Positions 6,451-9,475 of a stretch of 9,475 nucleotides of DNA are shown here, one piece after another. The position numbers were made by a program, and so were the translations under genes. The notes beneath the pieces are model-generated. The model was given only the letters and a program-made list of their open reading frames with translations, made no database searches and had not been told where the DNA came from. The stretch lies in the NCBI GenBank assembly GCA_032111745.1, contig JAULUH010000024.1:1-9475 (forward strand), in the 5' to 3' direction. Every line of letters starts with the position of its first letter. Position 1 is the stretch's first letter. This stretch comes from JAULUH01 sp032111745 (GTDB taxonomy: Bacteria > Chloroflexota > Anaerolineae > JAAEKA01).

Positions 6451-7428
6451 TCAAATCACTCCGCCGAGCAGCAACGCCAGGACCATCATGATCCACCCTA
6501 TCCGCCTGTGCAGGGCTGGACAGGGCTGGACGGCCTCGCCCTGCAGGAGACGTGCTGCCCGACGGGACGTGTCGGTTGGTCGATGCACAAGGCCAGGGCC
6601 GGGCTGCACAGTGCCAGTGCTCTGCAGAAAGCGCTGGACCTTGACCAGGCACGAGGCCAGCGCCAGGCGGTCCCGGTTGCTGATAGCCGCCGCGTCATCG
6701 GCAGCCTCCTCAGTGGCCTGCAAGAAGCGTGCGTAGGCCAGGTGAGCCACCGGATTGAAGAACGCCAGGTCGCGACAGAGCTGGGCCACCAACAGCTGCA
6801 GCCAATCGCGACGCTGCAAATGGGCCATCTCGTGGGCCAGCAGGGCCTGTAGTTCCTCGGTCACCAGGTGGTTGGCCAGTTGCCAGGACAGGCAGATGGT
6901 GGGACGCGGCCAGCGCAGAACGTACACGCCATCCCGCTGTCCCTGGCTAACCCGCAGGGCCGGCAGGGTGCGGGAACCCAGGCGGTCGCTCACCCCGGAT
7001 AGTAGCGCGGCACAGCGTGCGTTCTGCTCCCTGGCTGCCAACGTTGCCTGCCGATGGCTGCCAGCCCGCAGCCCGCACAGCAGCCAGCGCAACACGTCAA
7101 GGCTGAACAGGATCGCCAGCACAAGCGCCACGGCCAGCGCCACCAGTAGCTGGTGGGAGTTCAGCCAGGCCAGCGGCGCGGCCAGGAACGTTTCCAAGAT
7201 CTTTGGCTCCGGGCGCGTTCCCGCGCGGGGCAAGATAACGTGGAATACCAGGGGTACCGCCAGTGGGCATACCAGCACCATCAGCCAGAGACCGGCGCGC
7301 ACGCCGGGATGCTGGATGCCCAGGGCGCGTATCGCCACCAGAACCACGAGGCAGAAGAGCAGCGACTGGATCGTCGTCTCCAGCAGGAACAGCGCCACAT
7401 CAGCGGCAAGCTCAGGCGATGCTGTCAT
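6451..7428 (-). CDS. M56-family (BlaR1/MecR1-like) membrane metallopeptidase without sensor domain
   Basis: This 325-residue integral membrane protein has hydrophobic segments near residues 9-34, 44-66, 93-119 and 309-325. Between the third and fourth lies a gluzincin peptidase domain with H199-E-M-A-H203, followed by the downstream Glu motif TEEAADDAA (239-247), as in BlaR1 and MecR1. In that family the peptidase becomes active on sensing a signal and leads to cleavage of the partner repressor. BlaR1 is about 600 residues and ends in an extracellular penicillin-binding domain; this protein stops soon after the fourth membrane segment, so the signal is unknown and need not be a beta-lactam. 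Its ATG overlaps the repressor stop (ATGA, 4 nt), implying translational coupling. The octaheme cytochrome follows at 135 nt. A strong AGGAGGTGA lies just past its stop, but no sensible frame follows it closely. Confidence 0.88.
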   Translation of the reverse strand: MTASPELAADVALFLLETTIQSLLFCLVVLVAIRALGIQHPGVRAGLWLMVLVCPLAVPLVFHVILPRAGTRPEPKILETFLAAPLAWLNSHQLLVALAVALVLAILFSLDVLRWLLCGLRAGSHRQATLAAREQNARCAALLSGVSDRLGSRTLPALRVSQGQRDGVYVLRWPRPTICLSWQLANHLVTEELQALLAHEMAHLQRRDWLQLLVAQLCRDLAFFNPVAHLAYARFLQATEEAADDAAAISNRDRLALASCLVKVQRFLQSTGTVQPGPGLVHRPTDTSRRAARLLQGEAVQPCPALHRRIGWIMMVLALLLGGVI

Positions 7429-7871
7429 GATGCCGGATCCTTGTCATCCCATCGAGCGCGTGCCTCCGCGATCAGGCGCTCCAGCTCGTCGAGCTCCTCC
7501 GGGTCGCTCTCGCTGAGGCGCTGCACGAAATAGGAAAGGGTGGGCTCGGTGAACCTGTCCAGCAACGCATCCAGCACCGTCTTCACCTGCTCCTGGACGA
7601 ACTCGCCTTGGGATATCGTCGGGCTATAGACATAGCTGCGCCCCACCAGGTCAGCCTGCAGCAAGCCCTTCTCCGCCAGGTTGCCCATCACAGTCATTAC
7701 CGTGGTATAGGCAGGCTCCTGTGCATCATCTGCCGCCAGCGCCAGTAGCACGTCGCGCACTGTGGAAGGCCCACGCTGCCAGATGACATCCATGACGCGT
7801 GCCTCCAGCGGGCCTAGCGTGCGCCCGAACTTTAGCCTGGCGAGGAGCGACGTTGCCGATGAGCGCTTCAA
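7425..7871 (-). CDS. BlaI/MecI-family transcriptional repressor
   Basis: This 148-residue regulator matches the family in length and layout. Residues 15-85 form the winged-helix domain: LGPLEARVMDVIWQRGPSTV matches the conserved first helix, AYTTVMTVMGNLAEKGLL (54-71) covers the recognition helix, and GRSYVYSPTIS (77-87) is the wing. The remainder (about 88-140) is the helical dimerisation part, ending in acidic residues. Such repressors bind as dimers to dyads over their own promoter and are inactivated by proteolysis triggered by the M56 partner, which here is the next gene, overlapping by 4 nt. The start appears to be TTG at 7871, with GAGG 8 nt upstream; no ATG or GTG upstream in frame fits, and the N-terminus MKRS is typical. 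A consensus promoter lies about 40 nt upstream with a possible operator at its start site. I infer autoregulation and possible control of the octaheme cytochrome. Confidence 0.9.
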   Translation of the reverse strand: MKRSSATSLLARLKFGRTLGPLEARVMDVIWQRGPSTVRDVLLALAADDAQEPAYTTVMTVMGNLAEKGLLQADLVGRSYVYSPTISQGEFVQEQVKTVLDALLDRFTEPTLSYFVQRLSESDPEELDELERLIAEARARWDDKDPAS

Positions 7872-7881
7872 GGCAGTTGCC

Positions 7882-7902
7882 TCTACTAAGCGGTTTCGTA
7901 GA
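7882..7902. promoter_or_regulatory. Candidate operator dyad for the BlaI-type repressor
   Basis: TCTAC (7882-7886) and GTAGA (7898-7902) are inverted repeats separated by 11 nt. They lie immediately downstream of the predicted transcription start (about 7903) and before the TTG start. Known BlaI/MecI operators are dyads with TACA/TGTA cores; this one is similar only in position and the TAC/GTA core, with short arms. Confidence 0.35.
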
Positions 7903-7909
7903 TAGCTTC

Positions 7910-7937
7910 ATTATACCCCACCGCCCAAACCTGTCAA
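7910..7937 (-). promoter_or_regulatory. Consensus sigma70 promoter of the repressor-peptidase operon
   Basis: On the minus strand TTGACA (7932-7937) and TATAAT (7910-7915) are both perfect hexamers, separated by 16 nt. Transcription would begin near 7903, giving a leader of about 30 nt. Such a strong promoter suits a gene set held down by its own repressor. It is the clearest promoter in the window and may also serve the octaheme cytochrome gene. Confidence 0.85.
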
Positions 7938-8010
7938 TAGGCTTCGCGCTGGCCGGCCTCGCCCAAGATCAGTGGCTGCAGGAGCCGTAATCAAGCCAAC
8001 CTAAGTCTGG

Positions 8011-8056
8011 CGCCAAGAAGCCCAGGGCGGTCATGACCGCCCTGGGCTTCTTGGCG
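8011..8056 (-). terminator. Perfect 46-nt palindrome, copy 2 of the 49-nt repeat
   Basis: Both halves are exact reverse complements (23 bp each, starting CGCCAAGAAGCCCAGGGCGG), centred on GGTCATGACC with no spacer. It starts 21 nt past the stop of the upstream minus-strand cytochrome gene and precedes the repressor promoter, so it most likely ends that transcript. The T-run is poor on the minus side (CCAGACTTAG); the plus side has only TTTG. It aligns ungapped with 4983-5031. Confidence 0.7.
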
Positions 8057-8077
8057 TTTGCGGCACCCCAGGCACTG

Positions 8078-9475
8078 CTACTGTGCGGTTGCGCTCGCCG
8101 AATTGCTCACCGCGCTCTCTGTGTCGACCCCTGGGTCGAACACGCCGTTCCCGTTGCAGTCATTCCAGGCGGTGACGACGTAGGTATAGGTCACCCGGCT
8201 GGTGAGCCCGCTGTCCTTGTAAGTAAGGACTCCCGGCGCGACCCCCGCCCGTAATTGCAGCTTTCCGGATTGGAAGTAGTAGATCCGGTAGCCACCACCT
8301 GGGAGCAAAGAGCCGTTGTTCGAAGTGTCACCTTCCCAGGTCAAGGTAATGCTCTTCTTGCCGGCCTTGGCAAGCAGGTTCCGGGGCACGCCCGGCGTTA
8401 CGCACGGCGGCAGGGGCGCACTGCCCCAGGTCGTCGACGCCATCACGTAGGGCTCGGCCATGCCGGTGTTGAGCCAGGCATTGAGCAGGTTCACGCCCTC
8501 GTTCGCCAGGAAGGCATTCTGCCCCGTGTTGGCCAGGTAGAGGAACTGGACGTACTCCCAGCTGGTCGGCTGGTAGAGCAGCTTGATCTCAGCATACGCG
8601 GCGCCGGTCGGCGGGTTAAGCGCCACCTCGTCCCAGTAGTTGTAGGTTCCGCCTGCCGACGGGCTGCCGTACTGCGAAGCCGGCACAGGCAATGCGTTAC
8701 GCTTGCGCGCTTCATCATAGGCGAAGCCGTAGGGCGGGATGCGGTTGTCCTTGGCCACCGTGTTATTGAGCACAAAGTGGAAGGTCTCGTGATATGTACC
8801 AGGCGCCTGGGCGGCAAGCTGTCCCAGGGTGTAGCTCACGGCACCGGTGACCCGGTCAAAGCTCAGCGACAAGTCAGATGAGTAACCCAGTGCCAGCAGC
8901 TGGCTCGCCCATTCCTGAGTCATGCCGTAGTGCGCCTCGTAGATCTTGGCGTTCGGGTCCGCGAGGTTGACAATGGATTTAACGGGCGTCCCGTTGACCG
9001 AGGCCACTACGTCGTACTTGCCATCCTCGCGCAGCAGTTTCTTGGCGCTGTCGTACCACTTGACATTGAGCCACATGCGCCGGCCTTCGGGATAGCCGGA
9101 GATCAGCTTGTGGCCGGTCAGGTTGGTGACCTTCAGCGTGTTGCCGGTGACGGCCAGCGACGCAGCCAGGTTCAGTTGCTGCTGGGCGCGACTCTTGCCG
9201 GCGTTGATGGCGTCGATCTGCACCGTGGTCAGCCCGCCGCCGAGGCGCAACGTGCTCTGGTTGTTCTGATACAAGATCGCGTCCGGCATCCAGTAGTTGC
9301 CGCCGGTCATATCGTGCAGCGGCAGGTCCGTACGCGTCGGCGTGCCCGCCTTGTTGGCGCCCACCCCCGTCGTCGCGCGCACGTGGCAGGTCTGGCAGCT
9401 GAAAACGCGGGGGCTGCCGTCGGCGTAATTGCCCTTGGCGCTATCGTACGCAGCCTTGATTGCGCCCGCCTTCAG
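8078..9475 (-). CDS. Cytochrome c with C-terminal Fn3-like domain, 5' end outside the window
   Basis: The visible 465 residues run to the window edge with no start. A GTG at 9380-9382 could be taken as the start, but it is a Val codon immediately after a heme motif (SCQTCHVRA; Cys27 and Cys30 of the fragment), so the gene continues upstream and probably holds more hemes. The following part contains LHDMTGGNYWM and TNLTGHKLISGYPEGRRMWLNV-like features of a beta-rich module that I associate with large exported multiheme cytochromes. A Fn3-like domain (about PGVPRNLLAKAGKKSITLTW to the end) closes the protein, with no anchor or sorting signal visible. Only one CxxCH lies inside the window, so the total heme number is unknown. 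It is presumably extracytoplasmic and may act in the same electron-transfer system as the octaheme cytochrome, but the palindrome and a new promoter separate the two transcripts. Confidence 0.85.
   Translation of the reverse strand: MKAGAIKAAYDSAKGNYADGSPRVFSCQTCHVRATTGVGANKAGTPTRTDLPLHDMTGGNYWMPDAILYQNNQSTLRLGGGLTTVQIDAINAGKSRAQQQLNLAASLAVTGNTLKVTNLTGHKLISGYPEGRRMWLNVKWYDSAKKLLREDGKYDVVASVNGTPVKSIVNLADPNAKIYEAHYGMTQEWASQLLALGYSSDLSLSFDRVTGAVSYTLGQLAAQAPGTYHETFHFVLNNTVAKDNRIPPYGFAYDEARKRNALPVPASQYGSPSAGGTYNYWDEVALNPPTGAAYAEIKLLYQPTSWEYVQFLYLANTGQNAFLANEGVNLLNAWLNTGMAEPYVMASTTWGSAPLPPCVTPGVPRNLLAKAGKKSITLTWEGDTSNNGSLLPGGGYRIYYFQSGKLQLRAGVAPGVLTYKDSGLTSRVTYTYVVTAWNDCNGNGVFDPGVDTESAVSNSASATAQ

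Noticed and set aside
6451..7871. A beta-lactam resistance locus
   Set aside because: There is no beta-lactamase or penicillin-binding protein gene nearby, and the M56 protein has no penicillin-binding domain.
1..9475. CRISPR arrays, tRNA or rRNA genes, insertion sequences
   Set aside because: I saw no regular spaced repeats, cloverleaf-like sequences or transposase motifs on reading either strand.

Overview
The window is GC-rich bacterial DNA with sigma70-type promoters, Shine-Dalgarno sites and exported proteins. Many features recall Chloroflexota (Anaerolineae-like) genomes: Thr/Pro-rich linkers after lipoprotein signals, secreted enzymes trailing beta-sandwich and Fn3-like domains, multiheme cytochromes c carrying Fn3 domains, and a degenerate 'HRxGAEGAE'-type intergenic repeat. 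This assignment is inferred from style, not from a marker gene.

Layout. Positions 1-128 hold an ambiguous fragment at the window edge. Next on the minus strand are a Tat-type lipoprotein with a DUF362 domain (129-1286) and a 71-residue lipoprotein (1376-1591). About 500 bases without a gene follow (1592-2097), containing a degenerate repeat, a hairpin and a probable promoter. That promoter drives the only plus-strand gene, a 940-residue secreted calcineurin-type metallophosphoesterase (2098-4920). It converges on a minus-strand block, which read 5' to 3' is: the 3' part of a large cytochrome c with a C-terminal Fn3-like domain (8078-9475, cut by the window end), a perfect 46-nt palindrome, a consensus promoter, a BlaI/MecI-type repressor (7425-7871), an M56 (BlaR1-like) membrane metallopeptidase without a sensor domain (6451-7428), and an octaheme cytochrome c (5083-6315). 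The block ends in a hairpin related to the 46-nt palindrome.

How the genes may work together. The repressor and peptidase overlap by 4 nt and form a BlaI/BlaR1-like regulatory pair. The octaheme cytochrome lies 135 nt downstream on the same strand with no obvious promoter of its own, so it may be co-transcribed and controlled by that pair. The second cytochrome lies upstream, beyond the palindrome. Nearly all products are predicted to be exported or in the membrane, so the region looks like extracytoplasmic electron transfer plus secreted hydrolysis. The points most worth following are the link between BlaI/M56 and the octaheme cytochrome, and a 49-nt hairpin repeat present in two copies (41/49 identical). 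I did not find a convincingly new defence or mobile system.
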